Assembly: GCA_037501455.1 (NCBI GenBank)
Contig: CM074855.1
Coordinates: 51,777,001 to 51,841,000 of the forward strand
Source: Lantana camara
Taxonomy: Eukaryota; Streptophyta; Magnoliopsida; Lamiales; Verbenaceae
Reading direction: 5' to 3'
Length of the DNA stretch: 64,000 nucleotides
Shown: piece by piece, positions 47,923 through 58,575 of the stretch
Numbering within the stretch: the first letter of the stretch is position 1
How the letters are laid out: the number at the start of each line of letters is the position of its first letter
Notes under the pieces: generated by a model
The model's input: only the letters and a program-made list of their open reading frames with translations
Told to the model about the DNA's origin: nothing
Databases searched by the model: none
Position numbers and translations under genes: made by a program

Positions 47923-48044
47923 GGAACGGCCGTTCCCGCCCAGTTTTAAAACTGGGAACGACCGTTCCCATGCCCGGTACTGTTCATCCCGAGAGTGGGA
48001 ACGACCGTTCCCCGTTTGTACTGGGAACGGGAACGGTCGTTCCC
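47923..48044 (+). repeat. Palindrome cluster in Tekay LTR
   Basis: GGAACGGCCGTTCC (47923-47936), GGGAACGACCGTTCCC (47954-47969 and 47997-48012) and GGGAACGGTCGTTCCC (48029-48044), plus the palindrome CAGTTTTAAAACTG (47941-47954). The 3' LTR has the same cluster at 55260-55381. Confidence 0.88.
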
Positions 48045-48070
48045 AGGGCCGGAACCCCTCCTTCTGGATC

Positions 48071-48192
48071 AAATCCGCGATCGTGGATTTTTCCTTAAGG
48101 AAAAATCCGCGAGGGTGGATTTGAGGCAGTAGCTTGGGAAAAATCCATGGGGGTGGATTTTTCCCTTTGGAAAAATCCGCTAGGGTGGATTT
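48071..48192 (+). repeat. Four AAATCC/GGATTT hairpins in Tekay LTR
   Basis: Units of exactly 20 bases (AAATCC, eight loop bases, GGATTT) lie at 48071-48090, 48103-48122, 48141-48160 and 48173-48192. Loops vary while arms are invariant. Short TTTTCC...GGAAAA inverted repeats lie between them. A second copy of the set is at 55408-55529. Confidence 0.85.
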
Positions 48193-49727
48193 TGCCCTTT
48201 CTTCTCTTTGCTTTACTTATGCATTTGTATGATTTTAAAAGCTTTTCTTTTGCATATTAATTGTATAATTTGATTGTTTTGCATAATTAAATTGTAATTA
48301 AGCATGTGTGATATGATTTTGTGAATTTTATGAATTAATTGTGACATTTTATCTTGAATATGAACCATGCATTTTGCCGAGCGTCCTATTTGGTTCATAT
48401 AGAGTCTAAGTCTTGGGCTTTCGTGTTTTCTTTTCAGAGGAGGTTCCAGTTGACGAGCCCGAGGCGTAGGTTCACGTCTGCTCATTTTTTTGATCACGCA
48501 CAAGGTGAGGTTTAGGATTTTATTAGCTAAGCGACCTAAAGCCTTATGTGGTGTTTTCAAGCCGTGCATGTGACTATATATTATATATATAGATATGTAT
48601 GTGTTGATTAGAATATGATTATGATCTTGTGAACAACTTTGCTTTGGGAAAAGATATTAAGTAAGCCTATGTAAGCTATGTTTTGGAAAAGCTTTACGTT
48701 TCTGTTAGCGAGATCGCCATGAAAGATTTGGCATGTGCTATGATATGATTTGTATGTGTGGATCCAAGGAGCTACGGGTAAGGAACCCTCGGGACGGTTC
48801 GGGCCGTCGAGGTTCGGCCTGTGCGTAGTCTCCATCCGATATATCACACGCGACCCCTGGGAGTTTGGGAAGGTGTGATATTTCGATGCCTTCGGCGTAA
48901 AAACCGGGGAGGGCACGATGTGGGTTCGCTACCCCTCGTGAGTCTGTATATGTATGGATGGTTAGGGCCGCCGGTGGCTCTTCCATCACTGGTGTTGAGG
49001 AGTATGTATGATTTCTGTTTTGTTTGTTCTGAGGAGTAAAGGTTGGAAGCTCGTTCTCGCCGAGCATTATGTTTGTTGTGTATGTTTGAGAAGTATGAAT
49101 CGGGATAGTGTTTATAAAAGGTTCTAAAGTATATGTATTTGTTTTGGAAAGTTATAGCTTGTAAAACCTATTCCGGTTCATAGTTTCGCCTTTGCTTTGT
49201 GCTCTGCTCTATATATATGTAGGGTGTGGGTGTGCGTTAGCCCCCTCACTCAGTCAGTTGACTGACTCCTCGTTTACTCTTTTAGTTGCAGGTTTTGGGA
49301 GCGTGAGCTAGGCGGAGAAGTGTGTCTGCTTTATGCACTTGTCAGTCTAGGTCTCGTTAGGTGCATTTACCTTCTTGCACTTTATTATTTTGTAGTTATG
49401 CAGCTATGATTTGTATATACCTACTGATTATTTTGTTCGAGCCGGGATGGCTTTTGTAAGTGATGCGTTGGTACTTATATGTAAATACTATATGGATAGG
49501 TGTGAGTTGGTACCTACGTATATATATATGATGATTCTGTTTATGGTTTTATTTATTGCTTCCGCGCACTCTGTTTCGTTGTTGGTTTAGCTCCGCCTAG
49601 CCTAGTGTGTGTGTTTGGTCTCCCGTTCGCTATGATTCGGATTCGGGTGCGGACATTCCATTTCGTATTCGGGTTCGGATTATGGTGCGGGGGATGTGGC
49701 CCTACGTGTGGGTGCTACATCCTTAAG

Positions 49728-49739
49728 TGGTATCAGAGC
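49728..49739 (+). other. Tekay element primer-binding site
   Basis: TGGTATCAGAGC, eight bases after the LTR, is complementary to initiator-Met tRNA. Confidence 0.93.
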
Positions 49740-49935
49740 GCGGTTGCAAAACCGGGCTCTAGTGTCGTGTGGGTCTGTCTAGGTCGTACGGCTTAGGACA
49801 ACGTGATTGTGTGATTATGTGCATCTATGATTTGAATGTGTGATTACTTGATTATTTGATTATTTTCTTAAATTGTATACATATTCATACACTAATGTAC
49901 ATGCATCCATATTGCTTGAATTTGTGAATTTCAGG

Positions 49936-52900
49936 ATGCCTCCAAGAAGACATAACAACCGTGAACAAACTCCTGATTTGAATGAACCGGCTCTACATAA
50001 CGCACCTCCGCCACCACCTATGAACGCGGAGAATGTTGTCCAAGCCCTACTCAATCAACTCCAACAAAATCAAAGGGGTAATGCAAATCTGGGTGAAGGA
50101 CAAGATATTTCAGCTGTATATCGGGACTTCCGGAACAACAACCCTCCAAAGTGGTATGGAGGGGATGATATTAGGGCGGAAGAGTGGTTGTCGGAGATCC
50201 GAGGTATTTGGGAGATATGTCCGGGAACTTCTCAGGACAAGGCTATTTGCACTGGGCGAATTATTCAAGGGCCAGCGGCTATTTGGCTACGGAGTGTGAG
50301 GTCCAAGTTGGAGAGGATGGGTATGGAATTTAACTGGGAGACGTTCGTGCAGGAATTCCATGAGAAATACATCCCTCATAGTGCACAAGAACGTCGCCTC
50401 CAAGAGTTCACTAATTTGAGGCAAGGCAATCGGACGGTGGAGGATTATTTATTGGAATTTGAGAGGCTAGCACCTTATGCTACTCACATCACCGACCATG
50501 ATGATCATAAGGCCCGAGCTTTTCTTCATGGACTTCGCCGGGATATTCAAGAAGCTTTACAAGCGGCGAATGTGAGTACCTGGGCCAAGGTTACCAAGAG
50601 GGCAATCCAAGTTGAGGCCCAAATGGCTCGGTTGAAGCCTCCGCCTTTCTCTTCTACACGGGTTGCAGGATCCGGTTCTGGATTGGGTAAGAGGCCCATT
50701 TCTTTTGCTCCACGAGCTCCTGTCCCACCGGCTTTTCGTCCCCAAGGTTTAGGGAACAAGAAGCCCCGTATTACCGGTCCCGTAGCACCTCCTGTTGCTC
50801 CAGTTCGACCGGCTCCAGCTCAGGGACCACCCGTTTGTTCACATTGTCAGGGGAGACACCCAGTGGAGCGGTGTTGGAGACTTCAGGGCAAATGCTTTGT
50901 GTGTGGGTCCTCTGATCACTTGGTGAATGCTTGCCCGAATAAGAGGCCGGTTGTGCAGGCACGTGTATATGCTTTGGACGGAGAGGAGGAAGCTGCTGAT
51001 GTCGACCCAAACGCCGTGATAGAAGGTACAATCAACATTCATGGCATATCACTACATGCATTGTTTGATCCCGGGGCTACGCATTCATTTATTTCCCGGG
51101 ATATTGTTGCTTCTTTGCCTTTACTTGATGATTTATCTGCGCATGTGTATGTGGTGAATACTCCTTTGGGAGGATCTGTGGAAGCGGACAGGGTGTTTAG
51201 GGAGTGTCCGGTGGTGTTTGAGGGCCGAGTTTTTCCTGCAGATCTGATAGTTCTACCGTTGAAGAAGTATGGGGTTATTCTTGGTATGGATTTTCTCTTC
51301 AGATACCGAGCTCAGTTGGATTGTCGTGAGAAGAAGGTTTCGTTGGGGTCAGTGGTCTTTACGGGTGAGAGGTTGAAGTCTAGCCCGTTTGTGTCTTTTA
51401 TGGAAGCAAGTAAGCTCCTCCGGGACGGCGCGACAGGTTTTGTGGCCTATCTTTTGAATAAACCGAAGGATCAGGCCAAACTTGAGGAGACAGAGGTCGT
51501 GAGCGAGTTTCCCGATGTATTCCCTGAGAATTTGGGTTCTTTGCCACCCGATAGGGACATCGAGTTTGTAGTCGACCTTTATCCTGGAGCTGAGCCTTCC
51601 TCTAAGACACCGTATCGGATGGCTCCTGCGGAGTTGAAGGAGTTGAAAACTCAGCTGGATGAGCTTTTGACTTGCGGTTACATCCGTCCGAGTACATCCC
51701 CGTGGGGTGCTCCTGTGTTATTTGTGAAGAAGAAGGATGGGACTTTGAGGATGTGTATAGATTACCGCGAGTTGAACCGGATGACAGTGAAGAATAAGTA
51801 TCCTTTACCTCACATCGAAGAGTTGTTTGACATCTTGCAAGGGTCGCAGGTGTACTCTAAGTTAGATTTGAGGCAAGGGTATTACCAACTTCGTATCCGG
51901 GAAGAGGATATCTCTAAGACTGCGTTTAATACCCGTTATGGACACTTCGAGTTTGTAGTGATGCCGTTTGGGTTAACTAACGCTCCAGCCGTGTTCATGG
52001 ATATGATGCACCGAGTGTTCAGACAGTATCTTGACAAGTTTGTGGTCATTTTCATAGACGACATCTTGGTGTATTCTAAGTCTGCGGAAGAGCACGCGTC
52101 TCACCTCAGGATCGTTTTGGAGACACTTAGAGAGCACAAGCTTTATGCTAAGTTTAGCAAGTGTGAGTTCTGGCTCGACAAAGTGTCTTTTCTGGGTCAT
52201 ATTATTTCAGGTAAGGGAATTGAAGTTGATCCTTCTAAGATTGAGACCGTGGTTCAGTGGGAAAGACCGAAGAATGCCTCCGAGATAAGAAGTTTTCTCG
52301 GGTTAGCGGGTTACTATAGGAGATTTGTAAAGGATTTCTCCAAGATTGCCTGCCCGTTGACTCGATTAACTAAGAAGGAGGTGAAGTATGAGTGGGATGA
52401 TGGGTGCGAGAGAAGTTTCCAAGCTTTGAAGGAAAAATTAACTTCAGCACCAGTTCTTACCCTACCCGAGGGATCCGAGGGCTATTCAGTTTTTGCAGAT
52501 GCTTCTAAGGAAGGACTCGGATGTGTATTGATGCAGAATGGCCGAGTGGTGGCCTATGCTTCTAGGAAGTTGAAGGAACACGAGAAGAACTACCCCACTC
52601 ATGATCTTGAGCTTGCAGCGGTTGTATTTGCTTTGAGGAAGTGGCGTCATTACCTCTATGGGACAACTTTCGAGATATTCACGGATCATAAGAGCCTCAA
52701 GTATCTTTTCACTCAGAAGGAATTGAATAACAGACAGAGGCGTTGGATGGAATTCTTAGAGGATTATGACTGCACGATTCAGTATCATCCAGGCAAGGCT
52801 AATGTCGTAGCAGATGCTTTGAGCAGGAAAGCAAGTGTTTCCGGTTTGAGTACAGAGTCTTCAGGACAGGGTTCGACAGTTTTGGTTTCAGTGGCTCGAT

Positions 52901-54480
52901 TAGCTAACATCTCAGTTCAGCCGGATTTGAAACAGAGGTTATTGGATTCTCAGGCTTCGGATGCAGAGATTCAGAGACTAGTGGTTCGGTCTAGGATAGA
53001 CCCCGAGACGAAGTTTGGGTTTGATGATTCCGGTTTGTTCAGGTTCAAGACCAGGGTTTGTGTCCCAGAAGACCTCAAGAGGTTAATACTTGAGGAAGGA
53101 CATCGTTCTGGATATTCCATTCACCCCGGTGGTACGAAGATGTACCGAGATTTGAAGGAATACTTCTGGTGGAATGGCATGAAGAGAGATGTCGCGAACT
53201 TTGTGAAGCGGTGTCTCACGTGCCAAGTGGTGAAGGCAGAACACCAGAAACCGGGAGGAACCCTCCAACCACTTCCGATTCCTGAATGGAAGTGGGAGCA
53301 AGTGACTATGGACTTCGTGTCCGGCTTGCCAAGATCAAGAGGAGGTTATGATGGAATTTGGGTGATAGTCGACCGATTGACCAAGTCTGCTCATTTTCTC
53401 AAGGTGAAGATGTCTTACAAGACTCCGAAGTTGGCCGAATTGTATTGTAATGAGATTGTGAGACTTCATGGGGCGCCTGCCAGCATTGTCTCAGATCGTG
53501 ATCCGAGGTTCACAGCTAAGTTTTGGCAGGATCTTCAGAGTAGGTTGGGTACAAGGCTTAATTTTAGCACCGCTTTTCATCCTCAGACAGATGGACAATC
53601 AGAGAGACTGATTAAGTATTTGGAGGATTTGTTGAGGGCGTGTGCTTTGGATTTCCAGGAGAAATGGGATAAGCATTTAGCTCTGGTTGAGTTTGCCTAT
53701 AACAACAGTTTTCAGACTTCTATTGGTATGGCTCCGTATGAGGCACTTTATGGAAGGAAGTGTAGATCGCCTCTATTTTGGGATATGGAAGATTGGCGGT
53801 GGACCGAGGAGAATAAGCTCGAAAGAGCTACACCTCGAGAGAGATTGGATAAGACCACTGCCAAGGTTAAGTTGATCCAGCAGAGAATGAAGGCAGCTCA
53901 GGACCGTCAGAAGAGCTATGCGGATAAGAGGAGAAGGCCCCTTGAGTTTGAAGTCGGAGATAAGGTGTTCTTGAAAGCATCTCCGAGGAAGGGATTTTCT
54001 CGAATAGGTCGAGGTGGGAAACTTAACCCGAGATACCTTGGACCTTTTGAAATCCTTGAGAGAGTTGGAGAAGTGGCGTATAGGTTGGACCTACCGCCGA
54101 GATTGACCGGGATACATAATGTGTTTCATGTTTCGCAGCTCAGGAAATTTTATCCCGAGGAATCAACTATACTCCCTGTGGAAGAGGTACAACTTGAGTC
54201 GGATTTGACGATAGTAAGACATCCGGTTGAGATTCAAGACCGGAAGATACAAGTGTTGAGGAATAAACAGATTCCCTTGGTCCGAGTTCTTTGGAGAGAT
54301 CAGAAATCTGAAGAGTCTACTTGGGAGACTGAGGAGAAGATGAGACAGTTGTACCCAGAGTTGTTCTCAGGTCAGACAGTTAACCTGGGGACCAGGTTCT
54401 CTGAAGGGGGGGAGGTTGTAACACCCCGACTCACAGTCGGTACAGGTAAATTATGTGATTTAATAATATTTGCGTTTTGA
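49936..54480 (+). CDS. Gag-Pol polyprotein of Tekay-type Ty3/Gypsy element
   Basis: A single 1514-codon frame. I chose the ATG at 49936 (MPPRRHNN) over the upstream one because it directly follows TTTCAGG, the context shared by the other gag genes here. Order: Gag; two zinc knuckles ([13 protein letters not shown] from residue 301, [14 protein letters not shown] from 320); protease ([11 protein letters not shown]378); reverse transcriptase (FIDD 706-709); RNase H (FADAS, D855); integrase with H1056, H1063, C1093, C1096 and a D1126, D1187, E1223 triad (D-35-E). A GPF-type module (about 1368) and a C-terminal chromodomain-like region (about 1420-1480) follow. The chromodomain would direct integration to particular chromatin. 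The frame runs through the polypurine tract into the 3' LTR. No stop or frameshift is visible, so it is probably functional and a possible helper for non-autonomous neighbours. Confidence 0.96.
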   Translation: MPPRRHNNREQTPDLNEPALHNAPPPPPMNAENVVQALLNQLQQNQRGNANLGEGQDISAVYRDFRNNNPPKWYGGDDIRAEEWLSEIRGIWEICPGTSQDKAICTGRIIQGPAAIWLRSVRSKLERMGMEFNWETFVQEFHEKYIPHSAQERRLQEFTNLRQGNRTVEDYLLEFERLAPYATHITDHDDHKARAFLHGLRRDIQEALQAANVSTWAKVTKRAIQVEAQMARLKPPPFSSTRVAGSGSGLGKRPISFAPRAPVPPAFRPQGLGNKKPRITGPVAPPVAPVRPAPAQGPPVCSHCQGRHPVERCWRLQGKCFVCGSSDHLVNACPNKRPVVQARVYALDGEEEAADVDPNAVIEGTINIHGISLHALFDPGATHSFISRDIVASLPLLDDLSAHVYVVNTPLGGSVEADRVFRECPVVFEGRVFPADLIVLPLKKYGVILGMDFLFRYRAQLDCREKKVSLGSVVFTGERLKSSPFVSFMEASKLLRDGATGFVAYLLNKPKDQAKLEETEVVSEFPDVFPENLGSLPPDRDIEFVVDLYPGAEPSSKTPYRMAPAELKELKTQLDELLTCGYIRPSTSPWGAPVLFVKKKDGTLRMCIDYRELNRMTVKNKYPLPHIEELFDILQGSQVYSKLDLRQGYYQLRIREEDISKTAFNTRYGHFEFVVMPFGLTNAPAVFMDMMHRVFRQYLDKFVVIFIDDILVYSKSAEEHASHLRIVLETLREHKLYAKFSKCEFWLDKVSFLGHIISGKGIEVDPSKIETVVQWERPKNASEIRSFLGLAGYYRRFVKDFSKIACPLTRLTKKEVKYEWDDGCERSFQALKEKLTSAPVLTLPEGSEGYSVFADASKEGLGCVLMQNGRVVAYASRKLKEHEKNYPTHDLELAAVVFALRKWRHYLYGTTFEIFTDHKSLKYLFTQKELNNRQRRWMEFLEDYDCTIQYHPGKANVVADALSRKASVSGLSTESSGQGSTVLVSVARLANISVQPDLKQRLLDSQASDAEIQRLVVRSRIDPETKFGFDDSGLFRFKTRVCVPEDLKRLILEEGHRSGYSIHPGGTKMYRDLKEYFWWNGMKRDVANFVKRCLTCQVVKAEHQKPGGTLQPLPIPEWKWEQVTMDFVSGLPRSRGGYDGIWVIVDRLTKSAHFLKVKMSYKTPKLAELYCNEIVRLHGAPASIVSDRDPRFTAKFWQDLQSRLGTRLNFSTAFHPQTDGQSERLIKYLEDLLRACALDFQEKWDKHLALVEFAYNNSFQTSIGMAPYEALYGRKCRSPLFWDMEDWRWTEENKLERATPRERLDKTTAKVKLIQQRMKAAQDRQKSYADKRRRPLEFEVGDKVFLKASPRKGFSRIGRGGKLNPRYLGPFEILERVGEVAYRLDLPPRLTGIHNVFHVSQLRKFYPEESTILPVEEVQLESDLTIVRHPVEIQDRKIQVLRNKQIPLVRVLWRDQKSEESTWETEEKMRQLYPELFSGQTVNLGTRFSEGGEVVTPRLTVGTGKLCDLIIFAF
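54382..54416 (+). promoter_or_regulatory. Tekay pre-PPT hairpin and polypurine tract
   Basis: AACCTGG (54382-54388) pairs with CCAGGTT (54392-54398) around GGA; GAAGGGGGGGAGG then precedes the LTR at 54417. Both are inside the last codons of gag-pol, so the structure is kept within coding sequence. Confidence 0.88.
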
Positions 54481-57056
54481 ATTAATTGTTTATGACTTAT
54501 ATGAATTATTTGAACTATATGAATTTATTTGAATTAGTGTTGCATGTGTTTTATTCGTTTTATTTTGAGTTGGCCTTATTTGAACCCGTAATTGTTGAAT
54601 CGAACCAACTTGAACCGGAAACCTTGAACCGAACCCGTGAACCGAACCGGCTCAGCCTTAAAGGCTGAACCATTTTCCTTCTCTTTCATTTACGTTCAAC
54701 AACAGCAACATCAAGCCAAGCAAGAGCCAAACCCTCAAGTTTGATCATCCAACTTTCCAAGCCGATATCTCTCCCGTTTCTTCGCCTTTTCTCGAACTTA
54801 GGTAGGTTTCGGAATCCTCTCGTCGTGCTTGTCGTTTCCATGGTTTAAATTCTGAGTTTGGAGTGAGTTTTGCATGCCTTTGCTCCCTACGTGAATAGTA
54901 AGGGTTTTGCTAAAAACTTGGATATGTGCTCGTTGCTTGAAGTGTTTGATCCCTAGCTTTATATATGAGTGGTATATGCTATACATGTTGCATTTATTGC
55001 ATTTTATCCATGGTTGGTTGAGCATTTATGATTGAGCACGAATTTGGCTTGAATTTTGCATTTATTTGATCATGCCATTTCATTCCGTTTTCTTGCATTA
55101 TTTGAGTGTTTATATGTCAAGCATGAATTATATGTATTGTGTGTGCATTTTGGGAGGTTGTGGCAACTCTTAGGGATGAATTTTTGGCCATTTTTGGCTC
55201 TTAAATGAGCTCCCCTGTTTCTGTAAGAAAATTTTCTGTTTCAGACTTCGAACCAGGCCGGAACGGCCGTTCCCGCCCAGTTTTAAAACTGGGAACGACC
55301 GTTCCCATGCCCGGTACTGTTCATCCCGAGAGTGGGAACGACCGTTCCCCGTTTGTACTGGGAACGGGAACGGTCGTTCCCAGGGCCGGAACCCCTCCTT
55401 CTGGATCAAATCCGCGATCGTGGATTTTTCCTTAAGGAAAAATCCGCGAGGGTGGATTTGAGGCAGTAGCTTGGGAAAAATCCATGGGGGTGGATTTTTC
55501 CCTTTGGAAAAATCCGCTAGGGTGGATTTTGCCCTTTCTTCTCTTTGCTTTACTTATGCATTTGTATGATTTTAAAAGCTTTTCTTTTGCATATTAATTG
55601 TATAATTTGATTGTTTTGCATAATTAAATTGTAATTAAGCATGTGTGATATGATTTTGTGAATTTTATGAATTAATTGTGACATTTTATCTTGAATATGA
55701 ACCATGCATTTTGCCGAGCGTCCTATTTGGTTCATATAGAGTCTAAGTCTTGGGCTTTCGTGTTTTCTTTTCAGAGGAGGTTCCAGTTGACGAGCCCGAG
55801 GCGTAGGTTCACGTCTGCTCATTTTTTTGATCACGTACAAGGTGAGGTTTAGGATTTTATTAGCTAAGCGACCTAAAGCCTTATGTGGTGTTTTCAAGCC
55901 GTGCATGTGACTATATATTATATATATAGATATGTATGTGTTGATTAGAATATGATTATGATCTTGTGAACAACTTTGCTTTGGGAAAAGATATTAAGTA
56001 AGCCTATGTAAGCTATGTTTTGGAAAAGCTTTACGTTTCTGTTAGCGAGATCGCCATGAAAGATTTGGCATGTGCTATGATATGATTTGTATGTGTGGAT
56101 CCAAGGAGCTACGGGTAAGGAACCCTCGGGACGGTTCGGGCCGTCGAGGTTCGGCCTGTGCGTAGTCTCCATCCGATATATCACACGCGACCCCTGGGAG
56201 TTTGGGAAGGTGTGATATTTCGATGCCTTCGGCGTAAAAACCGGGGAGGGCACGATGTGGGTTCGCTACCCCTCGTGAGTCTGTATATGTATGGATGGTT
56301 AGGGCCGCCGGTGGCTCTTCCATCACTGGTGTTGAGGAGTATGTATGATTTCTGTTTTGTTTGTTCTGAGGAGTAAAGGTTGGAAGCTCGTTCTCGCCGA
56401 GCATTATGTTTGTTGTGTATGTTTGAGAAGTATGAATCGGGATAGTGTTTATAAAAGGTTCTAAAGTATATGTATTTGTTTTGGAAAGTTATAGCTTGTA
56501 AAACCTATTCCGGTTCATAGTTTCGCCTTTGCTTTGTGCTCTGCTCTATATATATGTAGGGTGTGGGTGTGCGTTAGCCCCCTCACTCAGTCAGTTGACT
56601 GACTCCTCGTTTACTCTTTTAGTTGCAGGTTTTGGGAGCGTGAGCTAGGCGGAGAAGTGTGTCTGCTTTATGCACTTGTCAGTCTAGGTCTCGTTAGGTG
56701 CATTTACCTTCTTGCACTTTATTATTTTGTAGTTATGCAGCTATGATTTGTATATACCTACTGATTATTTTGTTCGAGCCGGGATGGCTTTTGTAAGTGA
56801 TGCGTTGGTACTTATATGTAAATACTATATGGATAGGTGTGAGTTGGTACCTACGTATATATATATGATGATTCTGTTTATGGTTTTATTTATTGCTTCC
56901 GCGCACTCTGTTTCGTTGTTGGTTTAGCTCCGCCTAGCCTAGTGTGTGTGTTTGGTCTCCCGTTCGCTATGATTCGGATTCGGGTGCGGACATTCCATTT
57001 CGTATTCGGGTTCGGATTATGGTGCGGGGGATGTGGCCCTACGTGTGGGTGCTACA
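54417..57056 (+). repeat. Tekay element 3' LTR (2640 bp)
   Basis: A copy of 47080-49719 at a constant offset of 7337 with two substitutions and no indels. It is followed by the TSD GCTTG. It holds the termination signals for gag-pol (stop at 54478-54480). Confidence 0.97.
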
Positions 57057-57061
57057 GCTTG

Positions 57062-58575
57062 TGACTGCTGAAAGCACGATCAAGAAGGACAATAAGTTTT
57101 TGATGGTGAATGCTCCATCTTCCTCTTCTGGGCCTTCTAAACGTAAGGCCAAGAAAGCCCAAAAGAAGAAGAAGAAACCCCTTAGGCCCACTGGTGGCGT
57201 TTCGAAGGGGAAGGCCCAAAAGAAGAAGCGTGATCAGAAAGAGGATGTTTGCTTCCATTGTGGCAAAGCGGGACATTGGAGGAGAAACTGCTCAGAGTAC
57301 AAGGCTACTCTAAAGAAAGGTATCTTTCTCGTTGAACTAAATCTTTCTATTAATTCTAGTTCTTGCGTACTTGATACCGGTTGTGGAACTCATATCTGTA
57401 ATGCTATACAGATGCTAAGTGAAGTCCAACAACTCAAAAAAGGAGAATGTGTCTTGAAGATCGGCGATGGTTCAAACGTTGAAGCTCGAGCTTTAGGCAC
57501 AATTAGATTAGATTTAGGTAGTTTTGAGTTAGTCTTAAATAAAGTCCTTTATGTACCGAGCATTATTCGTAATATAATTTATGTTCCAATTTTAGATTGT
57601 GAAGGTTATGAAACTTATATTAAGAATAGTAAATACTTTATCAAACGGAATAACTCTTTCGTTCACATCGGTACTCTAAGTAATGTACTTTATCTAACTC
57701 AGAATATCAATATCATGAATATACAACGAGAAACGAAGCGTAAGAGAGGTGACAAAGTTTCAGCTCCCTTATGGCACGCTAGATTAGGACACATTTCAAA
57801 GAACAGAATTAGCAAGATAAACACTTTAGGATCATTCTCTGAAAATGATCTTAAGGAGTTAACCTCTTGCGAATCCTGTCTCAAAGGAAAAATGTCCAAA
57901 GTCCCATTTAAAGGAACTGTGGAACGTGCCATTAAGGTTTTGGATTTGATCCATACTGATGTTTGTGGACCGCTTAGTGTAAGCACAAGAAACAATCATC
58001 GGTATTTCATAACCTTTACCGATGACTTTAGTCGGTATGGTTATGTATACTTAATGAAGTATAAATCTGAAGCTTTTGAGCAATTCTTAGAATTTTCAAA
58101 AGGAGGTTGAGAACCAAACTGGTCACAAGATCAAAGCACTTCGATCTGATCGAGGAGGCGAGTATCTTAGTGAAGAATTCCTTAATCATCTCAAAGATAA
58201 TCGGATTATCTCTCAGCGGACTCCTCCGAGAACTCCTCAGCTTAATGGAGTTTCTGAGAGAAGGAATCGAACCCTACTTGATATGGTTCGTTCCATGATG
58301 AGTTTCACTGACTTACCACCTTCTTTCTGGGGTTATGCCCTAGAAAGTGCAGCAAAGATTTTGAATCTAGTTCCTTCTAAGTCAGTCCCTATAACTCCCT
58401 ATGAAATGTGGCATGGTAAAATCCCTGGTTATTCTTACTTAAGAATTTGGGGTTGTCCTGCTTACGTGAAGAGGACAGTGGGAGATAAGTTAGAATCTCG
58501 TTCTAACTTATGCTACTTTGTAGGTTATCCTAAGGAATCCATAGGATATTGCTTTTATGATCAATTTGAGCAATG
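57062..58575 (+). pseudogene. Copia B gag end, protease and integrase
   Basis: It resumes the gag frame after the Tekay element. Visible parts are a lysine-rich tract and zinc knuckle (CFHCGKAGHWRRNC, about 57250-57291), the protease motif (CVLDTGCGTHIC), the integrase zinc-binding HARLGH...CESC and a catalytic core starting LIHTDVCGPL. A one-base frameshift in the T run at 58093-58096 moves the rest (SDRGGEYL, TPQLNGVSERRNRTL) to another frame. The sequence then breaks at about 58575, within the region before reverse transcriptase. Function is lost. Confidence 0.9.

Larger units (their letters stand above)
47080..49719 (+). repeat. Tekay element 5' LTR (2640 bp)
   Basis: It begins TGTAACACCCCG and ends TGCTACA. 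It includes a donor-like TTAG/GTAGGT (47465), a palindrome cluster (47923-48044) and four AAATCC-N8-GGATTT hairpins (48071-48192). The GCCGAGCGTCC block starts at 48376, inside a 10 bp inverted repeat (48358-48367 and 48391-48400). Then come an acceptor TTTTCAG (48431-48437), a donor CAAG/GTGAGG (48505) and an acceptor TTGCAG (49287-49292). Confidence 0.95.
47080..57056 (+). mobile_element. Intact Tekay-type chromovirus (9977 bp)
   Basis: LTRs of 2640 bp each (47080-49719 and 54417-57056) differ at two bases that I can find (T47647/C54984 and C48499/T55836). There is a primer site at 49728-49739, one open gag-pol frame and a polypurine tract. The TSD is GCTTG (47075-47079 and 57057-57061), inside the Copia B gag. 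Everything needed for autonomous transposition is present, and 2 changes in 2640 sites indicate a very young insertion. Confidence 0.97.
42306..58575 (+). mobile_element. Copia B: Ty1/Copia element interrupted by a Tekay element and truncated
   Basis: The order is LTR 42306-44238, primer site, 2.2 kb leader, gag to 47079, the inserted Tekay element, then gag-protease-integrase from 57062 to about 58575. RT, RNase H and the 3' LTR are missing; sequence switches to a Gypsy LTR fragment at about 58575. The left flank GTTAG (42301-42305) may be a TSD but its partner is absent. Confidence 0.88.

Noticed and set aside
49873..49935. Upstream ATG at 49873 as start of the Tekay polyprotein
   Set aside because: It lies within the predicted intron before the branch word. 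Related gag genes begin at the ATG right after CAGG, here 49936.
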